From positions 806,001-870,000 of the forward strand of contig CM066309.1 in NCBI GenBank assembly GCA_033807695.1: 64,000 bases of DNA, given 5' to 3'. Under the pieces are notes generated by a model. That model had not been told where the DNA came from and ran no database searches. It saw only the letters and a list, made by a program, of their open reading frames with translations. A program made the position numbers and the translations under genes. The DNA is from Daedaleopsis sinensis (lineage: Eukaryota > Basidiomycota > Agaricomycetes > Polyporales > Polyporaceae). Below, piece after piece: positions 1-9,364 of this stretch. Every line of letters begins with the position of its first letter. Within the stretch, counting starts at the first letter, position 1.

Positions 1-300
1 TATCCTCTCCACGTCGTCTCTTGCATACGGCCCTGTCATGTGTCCCAAGTGGACTTGTTCGTCGATGTATTGCTGTACGAATTCTAAGTTTTCCAGAGCG
101 CCTTTGTGATTTTCGGGTGTGAACGTTTTCGTGAGGGGCTTCATGTCGCCGAGAGGGAAACCGAACCGAATCCTAGTGCCGAGAAGGGGGTATCGATCTA
201 AAAGATTGAGGTCGCGGATCACCTCGTCGATACCGTCCGCGTTGTACGTCGTGATGACGCGGTCACGCTCAGCAGCACCGCTTACTCGCCGCGGTATGAT
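1..300 (-). CDS. Start of reverse-transcriptase-type ORF of a retroelement (partial)
   Basis: On the minus strand a second reading frame opens inside the end of the gag-like ORF and runs off the left edge of the window. It overlaps the gag stop codon (269-271) in another frame and stays open for about 100 codons. The translation contains pieces such as RYPLLGTRIRFGFPLGD and FTPENHKGALEN, which resemble the segment just ahead of the reverse transcriptase domain in basidiomycete retroelements, possibly of the DIRS type. The catalytic part lies outside the window, so the class is inferred, not seen. The overlap suggests frameshifting or re-initiation for expression. The exact start codon is not clear. 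Confidence 0.5.
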   Translation of the reverse strand, partial: MIPRRVSGAAERDRVITTYNADGIDEVIRDLNLLDRYPLLGTRIRFGFPLGDMKPLTKTFTPENHKGALENLEFVQQYIDEQVHLGHMTGPYARDDVERI

Positions 301-1762
301 CGGCGGAACCACAGAGACAGCAGACGTGTCCTCCGGCGTTCGCGAGGTTGCAGCGGTGACAAGCGTTCGCTCCTCGCGTGTTCCAACGGACGCAAATCTC
401 CCGCCGGTCGGTCCCAGCGAGAAACTTCCCGTTAGATCGGATCGCGAAAACGGCCTTCCCGGAGACGGTCCTGGTTCGCGTGCACGCGTCCGCCTTGTGA
501 CCGTTCTCACCACAGAGGAGACAGAGGACACCGGTACCCGCTCCCTGCGGTGCTCTGGTGTTCTGAAACCCCCTTGCGCCTCCTCCTTCGGCACGAGATC
601 CACCGGTCGCGACACCGCCGTCGGTTCGAAATCCACCCGATCGGTCCTGCCGGTCGTACGGAGTGTAGCGGTTCGCGCCGTTCAGCCGTCCCTCGATCGC
701 GCGCATATTCTCGTTCGTCCGATCGTTGCACACTTGCAAGAGCTCTCGGTTGTACTGGTCCTGAGTAACGTCGAAATAGGCCCTCTTGTGGTTACCGAAG
801 TACCCCCTGCGAATGTTGACGTCGAACCTTAAGATACCGGTGAAACGATCGTCGAAATTCTGCTGTCGGCTAAGGAAGTTGAAGTGTTCACGGAAACGAT
901 CGACGACGTTGGGAAGACAGACACCCTTGAGAATGTCCAGGAGGTTCGGGTACGCGTCCTTCCACTCCTCGGGAGACATCGTGTCTTCTCCAGGCCACTT
1001 CGAGACGTCTACGATCGCCCTCTTGACGCCCAATTTGTCGTGATGATTCGTCATCTCGAGTGCCTTAAATCCGCGGGATACTGCCATCAGAGCGTTGCTA
1101 GTGCACAGGGTGAGCGGCAAATGAAACCCTAAGGTGAGCATCGCGCTTAGCTTCGGGTCCGCGTCTACCATCCTCTGGTCGAAGAAATTGGAACCTGCAG
1201 TATCTCCCAACAACGCCGCCGGTGCGTCCTGCTTCGGGACCGCAGGCGTGCTCGCCACGGATCCGCCTATGCCGGACAACCTCTCGACACAAGCGAGTGC
1301 ACGAAGGTAGGCGGCATCCCCGAAGGTGCTGGCCGTCTGTAGCATCGCCGCCACGACTTGTGCGCTGGGTATATGCGTCCCTACCGCCGTTGACTGGGTC
1401 GCCACGAGGAGCTGAGGGGTCGTAGGCCTTGTCCGGGGACCGTCCCCAGCGTTCTGTCCCCAACTGAAGGTGTAAGGAACCGGGGATCCCGGCGGTGTAG
1501 TTGACATGAAGGGGTTTCCCCCCGTGTAAGGGTTGTCCGGGTCGAGGTCCAACATGTCCTCGTTGTCTGATACGTTCTCCTCTCCAACGGTGCGTCTCAG
1601 AGCACGGTCCGCGTTCCTAGCCGCTCTCGACTCATTCTCCTGGTAGCGACGTTGAGCCTCATTCAGCTCCGGCGTCTCGCCAGAGCCGTTTCCTGTTCCG
1701 GGCAAGTGACTATATGCGCCTCCATCCCGCGCGCCAAGCCCGCGTGTCATTCCAGTAGTCAT
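269..1762 (-). CDS. Gag-like zinc-knuckle protein of a retroelement
   Basis: A 497-residue open frame without introns. The first ~190 residues are low in complexity. The middle is a helical region of the capsid kind (around residues 190-350). The C-terminal ~100 residues hold two cysteine-rich knuckles: CLLCGENGHKADAC, a CCHC motif, and a final CCLCGSADHTAASKRC. This layout is typical of the nucleic-acid-binding ORF of fungal retroelements. It is followed directly by an overlapping frame with the look of a polymerase ORF. The start ATG at 1760-1762 is the first in frame. The ORF is intact, so the element may be fairly recent. Confidence 0.6.
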   Translation of the reverse strand: MTTGMTRGLGARDGGAYSHLPGTGNGSGETPELNEAQRRYQENESRAARNADRALRRTVGEENVSDNEDMLDLDPDNPYTGGNPFMSTTPPGSPVPYTFSWGQNAGDGPRTRPTTPQLLVATQSTAVGTHIPSAQVVAAMLQTASTFGDAAYLRALACVERLSGIGGSVASTPAVPKQDAPAALLGDTAGSNFFDQRMVDADPKLSAMLTLGFHLPLTLCTSNALMAVSRGFKALEMTNHHDKLGVKRAIVDVSKWPGEDTMSPEEWKDAYPNLLDILKGVCLPNVVDRFREHFNFLSRQQNFDDRFTGILRFDVNIRRGYFGNHKRAYFDVTQDQYNRELLQVCNDRTNENMRAIEGRLNGANRYTPYDRQDRSGGFRTDGGVATGGSRAEGGGARGFQNTRAPQGAGTGVLCLLCGENGHKADACTRTRTVSGKAVFAIRSNGKFLAGTDRREICVRWNTRGANACHRCNLANAGGHVCCLCGSADHTAASKRCC

Positions 1763-1973
1763 TTTTGGTCAAAGAAAGAATCTTCAGCTAGTTACGAAGA
1801 GGAACAGACGAGTTTCAGACTCCAAATTGCGAACTTGAGCGACGAGAGGTGAATGTAGAGGAGAGAAAGGGTGAGACGCCCAACGGGCGATCTCCCCGCT
1901 TCCACATTCGACCTCTCGCGCTTAGTAAGCCCTTGTTCGGACTCGCTCGCTAGCTCACGCGTCCGAACTACAA
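1763..1973. other. 5' flank of the retroelement
   Basis: No gene seen. The stretch is probably the untranslated leader of the retroelement. It ends where the UbiA duplication begins: from 1974 the sequence matches 5484 onward almost base for base, while left of that point the two copies are unrelated. No terminal repeat could be identified from one end alone. Confidence 0.3.
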
Positions 1974-2696
1974 TGGGTATGTTGGGTCGGGTGCTTTCTG
2001 AGAATTTAGCAATACATTCGCTCTCACGCTCTTTTCCGGCTCGGCAGTATCAGGGGTCTCAGCGGTGCCAACCTCAACATTTCGCTCTCTGAGACCAGGA
2101 CTACTTTCGTGTCCAGGGTTTCCTGCTAAAAGACCACCCGGTTTGACCAGCCGTTTGGGTACTCTCGACTTGTGGCGTTGATGGACCCGAACGGATGGGA
2201 ACGAGCCTACGAGGCGGTGGCTGGCGGTGGGTGAGTTCTGATATTCCTTAGGCTCAGAGTTGCCGGAGCTACCAGCATGCTGCATTACCAACATACTTAC
2301 CGTCGCCTTCCAGGATGACTGCCAGCTACCTCCTCCGTTCGAGGTAATAGCCATACAGTCGAAGTGCTGCGATTGCAAGTGCGCATGCGAGAGACTAGCT
2401 ATTCATCAGTGCGATCGTCTCATGCCGCGGCCGTCTTGATACACGAGTACAGACCGAAACACGTTGACGAATACCGAAGTAACGCGGTAGCCGTCGCTCG
2501 CGCACATGTCCATTGCCTAGCCTTTTTTGTCGTCACCAAATACCAGCTAATTCCAGTAGCCGATCGAAATCTAACACCGACCGGTTCCGGACTCACCACG
2601 TATCGTGCGCCATCCCCACTAGTCAGAGTCTTAAGTACAATGCGCTCACCTGTGGATTGCAAAGCTTTCGTGACGAACAGGTTCTTCCCACTTCTG

Positions 2697-2702
2697 TATA
2701 AG
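2697..2702 (+). promoter_or_regulatory. Possible TATA box of UbiA copy A
   Basis: GTATAAG lies about 180-235 bases ahead of the candidate start codons, followed by a C/T-rich stretch. The same motif is kept in copy B at 6357-6362, but the two flanks are nearly identical, so conservation adds little weight. Confidence 0.3.
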
Positions 2703-2931
2703 TACCGTGTCTCTCAACGGTGCTCCAGTTCTCTGAGAGCCCCTCCCCCACTCAAGTACCCGTGAGCATCCTCTCTACGAAGTCCGCGCAGTTTCACGAG
2801 CTCACTTGATGTATGTAGTCCCTGTCTCTGCAGGTACATACATTCACCTGTTATGCGACCGCGCCTCCCTCGACTAACACAATGTCTACGCTCCTAAAGG
2901 TGTTCCCTCGTCGGATCGACCGCGAACCCCT

Positions 2932-4123
2932 ATGCGAGATCAAGACGGAAAGGTTAACATGGTGAGCTGCTCCTCTACCATCCGCAAGCGAGCTGCTCTC
3001 ATCCATGTCTTTGAGGCGGCGTCCCCCCTGCCCTCCTCCTTCGAACGCACACGCACTCCAAGACTCGCTCTGTCTGACGTGCTGCGGACGATCGTCTTCC
3101 ACTTGCACACCGCTCTTCTCTTCACACGCTCGGACTTCAAGACTATCCTTCTCCCCGTTGTGAGCACCCGTGGTTCTTCGGAGCCTCAGCCGCGAGGTAC
3201 TCACCCCGCTGCCTGACCCACAGTCCGCATTCGCATGCGCTGTCGCGCCCGTGCACTCGATACCCCGCCTGCTCCTCGGGGTCGCCTGGACATGGTGCCA
3301 CCAGCTGATGTGCAACGTCTCGAACCAGTCGTGGAGCGGCGCGGCCGAGGACGCGGTGAACAAGCCGTGGCGGCCGCTCCCCGCCGGCCGCATCACGCAG
3401 CGCCAGGCCCGCATCCTGCGCTGGGCGACCGTCGCCGTCTGCCTGCTCTTCTCCGCCTTGGTGTGGACCGACCTGCTGCCCGTGACGCTCGGGCTTATCC
3501 TCACCACCGTCGTCTACGACGAGTTGGGCCTCGCGGGGCACTACGTCGGCAAGAACTTGTGCAACATCGGCGGGTACACGACCATCGAGATTGGGGCGAC
3601 GAAGCTGATGGGTGCGTCGGCCGTGCGCTCGTCGCTCCTCCGCCCGTGCTGATTTTCCCGCCGCTGTGACAGGGGCAACGCGCAACCTGGACAGCGTGTC
3701 CACGCTCGCCGTGTTCCTCAGCGGTGCTATCATATTGACGACAATACAAGCACAGGACTTCGCCGACGTGGAAGGCGACGCCGTCCTCGGACGCGTCACC
3801 TTGCCCATCTACGCACCCAAACTCTCCCGAGTGCTCACTATGTGCACCCTCGTAGCGTGGTCGATCGGACTGAGTACGATGTGGGGCGTTGGGCCGCTGT
3901 ATGGCGGTGCGTTCAACGTGCTCGGAGCGTATGTGGGGTGGCGCTTTTATTGTCTGCGCGACGCCGCGTCTGATCGACGGTCGTATGTGCTGTATAATGT
4001 ACGTGTGTGCGCAGATGTCACGGCGGACGCTTTGCTGACGCCCTCGCCCCTTCCCCGCAGATCTGGCTCACCATCGTCCACATCATGCCTGTACACGCGC
4101 GCTTCGGGGTCCTGTATATGTAA
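2932..4123 (+). CDS. UbiA-family prenyltransferase, copy A
   Basis: Membrane enzyme that would attach an isoprenoid chain to an aromatic or other acceptor. Four exons: 2932-3159, 3224-3611, 3673-3998, 4061-4123, giving 334 residues with all phases consistent. The Asp-rich motif region reads NVSNQ (about residues 107-111) followed by NKPWRPLP. The second motif reads DFADVEGD near residue 235, the usual DxxGD site for Mg-diphosphate. Hydrophobic helices fill the rest, ending with a helix and IWLTIVHIMP. This matches the fungal UbiA group found in terpenoid and meroterpenoid pathways; the substrate is unknown. The N-terminus is uncertain: an upstream ATG at 2881 opens a conserved 27-codon frame that ends in a stop unless spliced, so I used the in-frame ATG at 2932. 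No pathway partner is visible nearby. Confidence 0.8.
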
Positions 4124-4805
4124 CCCTAGATATCGCCGTTCCGGTCCCTGGTTTTACCATACAGCATACCCTTGTACTAACATTACATTATCTCTTACTC
4201 AGACGCGTCTGTCGTCCGACTGCTCGCGTCTCGCCTTCGGCCCCATCGCCCGTTAATGAGAGGGCGCAGACGTCGACGGGCTTGAGTCCGCGTCCATCTG
4301 CCCGGTGTCTATGAGTCTACGAGCAACGCATCCAGTCGCGACACTCTCGCCGTTGGGCGCACGTAGCCCTTGGCTACGGGGTTCACCACACGCCCTGAGG
4401 CCTGACCGCCGGCACAGACTATTAGGTCACCGGCCGAATTTCACGTCATCGCTGGAGTGGCTGGTTCTGCGTACCACAAGTCAACCATGGTTCGCAACTT
4501 GAACACTCTAGAATCATGCATGGGCCGCCGGCGACGGTCGCGGAAGACGACGGTGAGTGCTTTATGTCCTGTGCTGTTCAACGACGCGAGTCAGCGACAT
4601 TTAGAGTCTCTCGCTACTACCAGAGGCTCTCGTCGCACTGGCAGTTCTAGTTAGCCGGTCCTCGAGCCCCGCGTCCGCTCGGCCAAGCCGGCGGCGCCTG
4701 CCCAGCCTCAAAGACTTGAGCTACGACGTGTGAGCGTTGTGCGATAGACGAGCCTGGATCGACGGCAAAGTAACGGTGGAGGGGAGGAGTGTATTTCGTT
4801 TGAGT
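4124..4805. other. 3' flank of UbiA copy A
   Basis: No gene that I can support. The sequence is shared with 7778-8400 downstream of copy B. A short minus-strand frame at about 4300-4440 looks protein-like but differs between copies at replacement sites and has a stop upstream in copy A. Confidence 0.4.
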
Positions 4806-5033
4806 TTCGGCCAACTTACTAGTACCAGCTAGTAAGTATCACGTTACACAAAATCTGGGGTCGGATAGATCATGAAAATCCCAGGTATGCCAAAGATCTC
4901 CTGACCGGGACCCCTCGCACACCACTCACTCGTGTCAGGAGCTGCTGAGAGTCTGAGACAACGATGGAGAACATGGCTCTCGTCGCAGCTACCACTGATG
5001 ACCTCGCCGCCGCAAATGGAAACGTTGCGAGTC
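4806..5033. other. Stretch present in copy A only
   Basis: About 225 bases interrupt the match between the 3' flanks of the two UbiA units. Copy B runs straight from GAGTT to CTGGCGATCC. The stretch begins close to a perfect 9-base inverted repeat (see 4814). No target-site duplication is evident, so an insertion in A and a deletion in B are both possible. Confidence 0.6.
4814..4837. repeat. Perfect 9-base inverted repeat with 6-base loop
   Basis: ACTTACTAG at 4814-4822 pairs with CTAGTAAGT at 4829-4837. It sits at the left end of the copy-A-specific stretch. A second CTAGTAAGT occurs near 5230. Confidence 0.6.
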
Positions 5034-5483
5034 GCTGGCGATCCGGCCCGGGATATGCCGGAAGTCATCCTTGACGACCTCCTTTGCCTGAGCTCTCTTG
5101 CTCTTGCACACCTCTAGTACTGCCGGTCATGTTGAGCGTTCCGTGCTGTACCCGCTAATTTTCTTCCAGGACTGTATGGTAAGGATATCTGAGCGAGCGG
5201 TCCTTCGGATTGGTTCGATATCCCTTCTAGTAAGTAATAGGTGTTCAAGCTCGTACTTACCTTAGTATATCTCTAAGAACGAACTTTTGCCATTCTAATT
5301 TCTCATCGTACCTTTTCACTCGTTGATAGTATGCAGCTGAGGTAAGACACTACACCTTCGTATAATCACTGCCATTCGGTGGTGTATGCGACTGTAGTGA
5401 CCTAAATATCGTACGTTGAACACTTTTAGTAATTAGCTTCAGTGACTAGTGAAGGTCAGAGCAAGGCCGCAGCTGACGCAGGA
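5034..5483. other. Spacer between the UbiA units
   Basis: 5034-5230 still matches 8405-8600 after copy B. From about 5230 to 5483 the sequence is unique and AT-richer, and I see no gene in it. It ends at the sharp start of unit B. Confidence 0.5.
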
Positions 5484-5634
5484 TGGGTATGTTGGGTCGG
5501 GTGCTTTCTGAGAATTTAGCAATACATCCGCTCTCACGCTCTTTTCCGGCTCGGCAGTATCAGGGGTCTCAGCGGTGCCAACCTCAACATTTCGCTCTCT
5601 GAGACCAGGACTACTTTCGTGTCCAGGGTTTCCT

Positions 5635-5776
5635 TAGACTCGTACCCAGTCGGTAGGCGAGCTATCCCAAATTAGCGAAGGGATCAGCGGAGTTTGAACG
5701 GGGGATAGCTCGGGTTCGGTGATCCTCACAACGGAGTTTGAAATCTGGATCACCGAACCGGCTGGGAACGAGCCTA
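5635..5776. mobile_element. Small non-autonomous DNA transposon (MITE) with TIRs and target duplication
   Basis: The 142-base element is absent from the otherwise identical site in copy A (around 2117-2135), which gives the empty target. It is flanked by a 9-base direct repeat GGGTTTCCT (5626-5634 and 5777-5785) that occurs once in copy A. The ends are imperfect inverted repeats: TAGACTCGTACCCAGTCGG on the left against TAGGCTCGTTCCCAGCCGG read from the right. Inside are two further perfect inverted repeats (5658-5668 with 5702-5712; 5713-5725 with 5747-5759), so a single strand would fold strongly. The 8-9 base duplication fits the hAT or Mutator-like superfamilies. It carries no gene. Confidence 0.85.
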
Positions 5777-6592
5777 GGGTTTCCTGCTAAAAGACCACCC
5801 GGTTTGACCAGCCGTTTGGGTACTCTCGACTTGTGGCGTTGATGGACCCGAACGGATGGGAACGAGCCTACGAGGCGGTGGCTGGCGGTGGGTGAGTTCT
5901 GATATTCCTTAGGCTCAGAGTTGCCGGAGCTACCAGCATGCTGCATTACCAACATACTTACCGTCGCCTTCCAGGATGACTGCCAGCTACCTCCTCCGTT
6001 CGAGGTAATAGCCATACAGTCGAAGTGCTGCGATTGCAAGTGCGCATGCGAGAGACTAGCTATTCATCAGTGCGATCGTCTCATGCCGCGGCCGTCTTGA
6101 TACACGAGTACAGACCGAAACACGTTGACGAATACCGAAGTAACGCGGTAGCCGTCGCTCGCGCACATGTCCATTGCCTAGCCTTTTTTGTCGTCACCAA
6201 ATACCAGCTAATTCCAGTAGCCGATCGAAATCTAACACCGACCGGTTCCGGACTCACCACGTATCGTGCGCCATCCCCACTAGTCAGAGTCTTAAGTACA
6301 ATGTGCTCACCTGTGGATTGCAAAGCTTTCGTGACAAACAGGTTCTTCCCACTTCTGTATAAGTACCGTGTCTCTCAACGGTGCTTCAGTTCTCTGAGAG
6401 CCCCTCCCCCACTCAAGTACCCGTGAGCATCCTCTCTACGAAGTCCGCGCAGGTTCACGAGCTCACTTGATGTATGTAGTCCCTGTCTCTGCAGGTACAT
6501 ACATTCACCTGTTATGCGACTGCGCCTCCCTCGACTAACACAATATCTATGCTCCTGAAGGTGTTCCCTCGTCGGATCGACCGCGAACCCCT

Positions 6593-7777
6593 ATGCGAGT
6601 TCAAGACGGAAAGGTTGACATGGTGAGCTGCCCTTCTAGCACCCTCGCGCAAGCTGCCCTCATCCATGTCTTCGAGGCGACTTCCCCACCCTCGTCCTCT
6701 TCTGAACACACACGCACTACAACACTCGCGCTGCGTGACATACTGCGGTCGATCGGCTTCCACTTGCATACCGCTTTTCTCTTTACATACTCAGATTTCA
6801 AGACTGTTCTCCTCCCTGTTGTGAGTACCCGTGGCTGGCTGGAGCCGACGCTGCTTGAAGGTACTCACGCTTGTTTTGCAGTCGGCATTCGCATGCGCCG
6901 TCGCGCCTGTGGACTCCATTCCTCACCTTCTCCTTGGAATCGTTTGGACATGGCTGCATCAACTGTTGTGCAACGTATCGAACCAGGCGTGGAGCGGGGT
7001 GGCCGAGGACGAAGTGAACAAACCGTGGAGGCCGCTCCCTGCGGGCCGCATCACGCAGCGCCAGGCTGGTATCCTACGATGGGTGGTGGTCGCCGTCTGC
7101 CTGCTCTTCTCCTGTCTGTGGGTCGACCTCCTGCCCGTCACTCTGGGCCTCACCCTCACCACCATCGCACACGACGAGCTGGGTCTCTCGGGGCACTACG
7201 TCGGGAAACACTTGTGCAACCTCACAGGATATGCTGCGCTGGAGATCGGGGCGACAAAGCTCACGGGTACGTCCACCATATTCTCGGCGTTCCATTCCAT
7301 GCTGATTCGCTCGCCGCCGCCATGGCAGGAGCGACGCGGCACCTGGACAGCGTGTCCATGCTGGCTGTGTACCTCAGCGGTGCGGTCTTGATCACCACCA
7401 TACAAGCCCAGGACGTTGCCGACGTGGATGGGGACGCCGTCCTCGGACGCGTCACCTTGCCCATCTACGCACCCAAACTCTCCCGAGTGCTCACTCTGTG
7501 CACCATGATAGGGTGGTCCATCGGGCTCAGTGCGATGTGGGATATTGGTCCCGTGTGTGGTGGCGCGTTCGAGTCCTTGGGGCGTATGTAGGGTGGCGCT
7601 TTTACTGTCTGCGTGGTGCCAAGGCCGATCGACGGTCGTATGTGCTGTACAATGTACGTGTGCGCGCAGATGTCACGGCAGACGCTTGCTGACACCCTCG
7701 CCCTTTCCCCGCAGATCTGGCTCACCATCGCCCACATCATGCCTGTACACGCGCGCTTCGGAGTCCTGTATATGTAA
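6593..7777 (+). pseudogene. UbiA-family prenyltransferase, copy B, frameshifted
   Basis: Same four-exon layout as copy A: 6593-6820, 6882-7266, 7329-7653, 7715-7777. Both active-site motifs are kept (NVSNQ with NKPWRPLP; DVADVDGD). Near 7581-7583 one base is missing relative to copy A, so the frame runs into TAG shortly after, losing the last ~45 residues including the final helices. Downstream of the lesion the old frame is still readable up to the last exon, so the break looks recent. The changes in the first exon relative to A are largely conservative. A truncated product cannot be excluded, since the stop falls after both motifs. Confidence 0.75.
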
Positions 7778-8779
7778 CCCTAGATCTCGCCGTTCCGGTC
7801 CCTGGTTTTAACATACAGCATACACTGCTTGTGCTAACATTACATTATCTCATACTCAGTCTCGTCTGTCGTCCGACTGCTCGCGTCTCGCCTTCGGTCC
7901 CATCGCCCGTTGATGAGAGGGCGCAGACGTCGTGCCTTAGTCCGCGTCCATCTGCCCGGTGTCTATGAGTCTACGAGCAACGCATCCAGTCGCGACACTC
8001 TCGCCGTTGGGCGCACGTAGTCCTTGACTACCGGGTTCACCACACGCCCTGAGGCCTGACCGCCGGCACAAACTATTAGATCACCGGCCGAATTGCACGT
8101 CATCGCTGGAGATGGTGGCTAGGAAGACGACGGTGAGTGTGTTTTGTCATGTCATGTGCTGTTCAACGACGCGAGTCAGCGACATTTAGAGTCTCTCCCT
8201 ACTACCAGAGGCTCTCGTCGCACTGGCAGCACTAGCTAACCGGGCCTCGAGCTCCGCGTCCGCTCGGCCAAGCCGGCGGCGCCTGCCCAGCCTCGAGGAC
8301 TTGAGCTACGACGTGTGAGCGTTGTGCGATAGACGAGCCTGGATCGACGGCAAAGCAACGGTGGAGGAGGAGGAGGAGGACTCAGGAGCGTATTTCGTTT
8401 TGAGTTCTGGCGATCCGGCCCGAGCTATGCCGGAAGCCGACGCGCCCATCGTTGACGACCTCCTTTGCCTCTTGCTCTTGCACACTACTAGTACGGCCGG
8501 TCATGTTCAGCATTCCGTGCTGTACCAGCTAATCCTCTTCCGGGACTGTCTGGTAAGGACATCTGAGCGAGCGGTCCTTCGGATTAGTTCGATATCCCTT
8601 CGCACACTCAGCTGTTGCGCTGGCGATCTCACGCTGACGCACTTTGTGTTTATGCTTAGACACCAAAAACTACCGTACGTCGCACACACCATACCAGGGA
8701 AATCACAAACTCAGTCTTTTCCTAGATGGATTGGCTTTGGTCGCACACTGTCGTACCCACGTTGCGCGTTTCCAAACCC
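7778..8779. other. 3' flank of UbiA copy B
   Basis: Matches the 3' flank of copy A up to about 8600 apart from the A-only stretch. A GGA trinucleotide run lies near 8363-8380. A long plus-strand open frame crosses the region, but it has no counterpart in copy A and continues out of frame into the hydrolase fragment, so I do not call it a gene. Confidence 0.4.
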
Positions 8780-9275
8780 GCTGAAAGACTCGTCATTGTT
8801 GGCACCAGCGCTCTACAGTAATGCTGCATCGTTCGTCTTGCCTACACACGTCGATGATCGAAGGTTGATAGCTGCGGCCATGCATAGGAAGCCCCGCTGC
8901 GCAAGGGAGGTTCACGCCGACTGGGCCGCTGGCTCTCGTGAGTCTGACTATCGTCTCAGCCTGTTATCTGTTCGGCTACTATGGCGTACAACCGCTTCGC
9001 TGCACAGATCCTGAGCTAGCTCCAGTTGGAGCTCTCTTGTATGGCAGCATCTTCCACAGATAACCTCGAGCAGACGAAAATGTTCTTGAACTCGGAGCAT
9101 AGCTCGTCGAGAGACCTTAGCTCCCACGCAGTGAGTCGTTTGTGATCTCTTGTGGTGCTAGCCGACTACTGACACTACTTCCGCGCTATAGAATACGTAT
9201 ATCATCTTGGAGCATGATGTTTATATCGGAAACCACCCTATTCCAGTGCAACGGGTCACCGGTGAGGATATTTGA
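8780..9275 (+). pseudogene. Truncated 5' fragment of the alpha/beta hydrolase gene
   Basis: This plus-strand stretch aligns with the promoter, exon 1, intron 1 and the start of exon 2 of the complete hydrolase gene at 62256-63701 (minus strand). Landmarks in order: CCGCTGAAAGACTCGT, a shared GGAAGCCCCGCTGCGC block, ATGGCGTACAAC, a shared intron 1 (9131-9191), and an exon 2 start reading TYIILEHDVYIGNHP against TYVIQEDDICIDNHS. A one-base loss soon after the ATG breaks the frame, and the match stops near 9260, so no catalytic part is present. It is a dispersed, inverted, 5'-truncated copy, not a gene. Confidence 0.75.
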
Positions 9276-9364
9276 ATGCATATCCCGCTACAGACCAACG
9301 TGTGCAAATAATCTAAGCTACAACCCGAGAAGAAACGGACTAACTATTTCTACAGTGCCTACAC

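Larger units (their letters stand above)
1974..4740 (+). repeat. Tandem segmental duplication, copy A (UbiA unit)
   Basis: This block matches 5484-8330 in the same orientation. The 5' flank (1974-2960) is nearly identical to copy B, with only about ten differences noted plus the insertion at 5635. The gene body is clearly more diverged, and the 3' flank (about 3966-4470) is again nearly identical. The unit contains the promoter region, the whole UbiA gene and several hundred bases of 3' flank. Copy B follows after an A-specific stretch (about 4806-5033) and a short spacer. Confidence 0.85.
5484..8330 (+). repeat. Tandem segmental duplication, copy B (UbiA unit)
   Basis: Second copy of the unit at 1974-4740, same strand. 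It differs from A by a 142-base inverted-repeat element plus its target duplication in the 5' flank, by a diverged gene body, and by a one-base deletion in the gene. Flank identity far above gene-body identity suggests later homogenisation. Confidence 0.85.

Noticed and set aside
119..832. Plus-strand open frame opposite the gag-like ORF
   Set aside because: Antisense shadow without recognisable domains; the minus strand has zinc knuckles.
4300..4440. Protein-like minus-strand frame containing DLIVCAGGQASGRVVNP, also open after UbiA copy B
   Set aside because: It is short and has no start or upstream exon. The only differences between the copies change amino acids, and copy A has a stop directly upstream.
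8322..9014. 230-codon plus-strand open frame
   Set aside because: It crosses the UbiA 3' flank and the hydrolase fragment in a frame used by neither, and it is not kept in the copy A flank.
9041..9275. Apparent two-exon small gene (MAASSTDNLEQ ... GEDI)
   Set aside because: The intron and second exon are explained as the 5' fragment of the hydrolase gene; the start belongs to a shifted frame.
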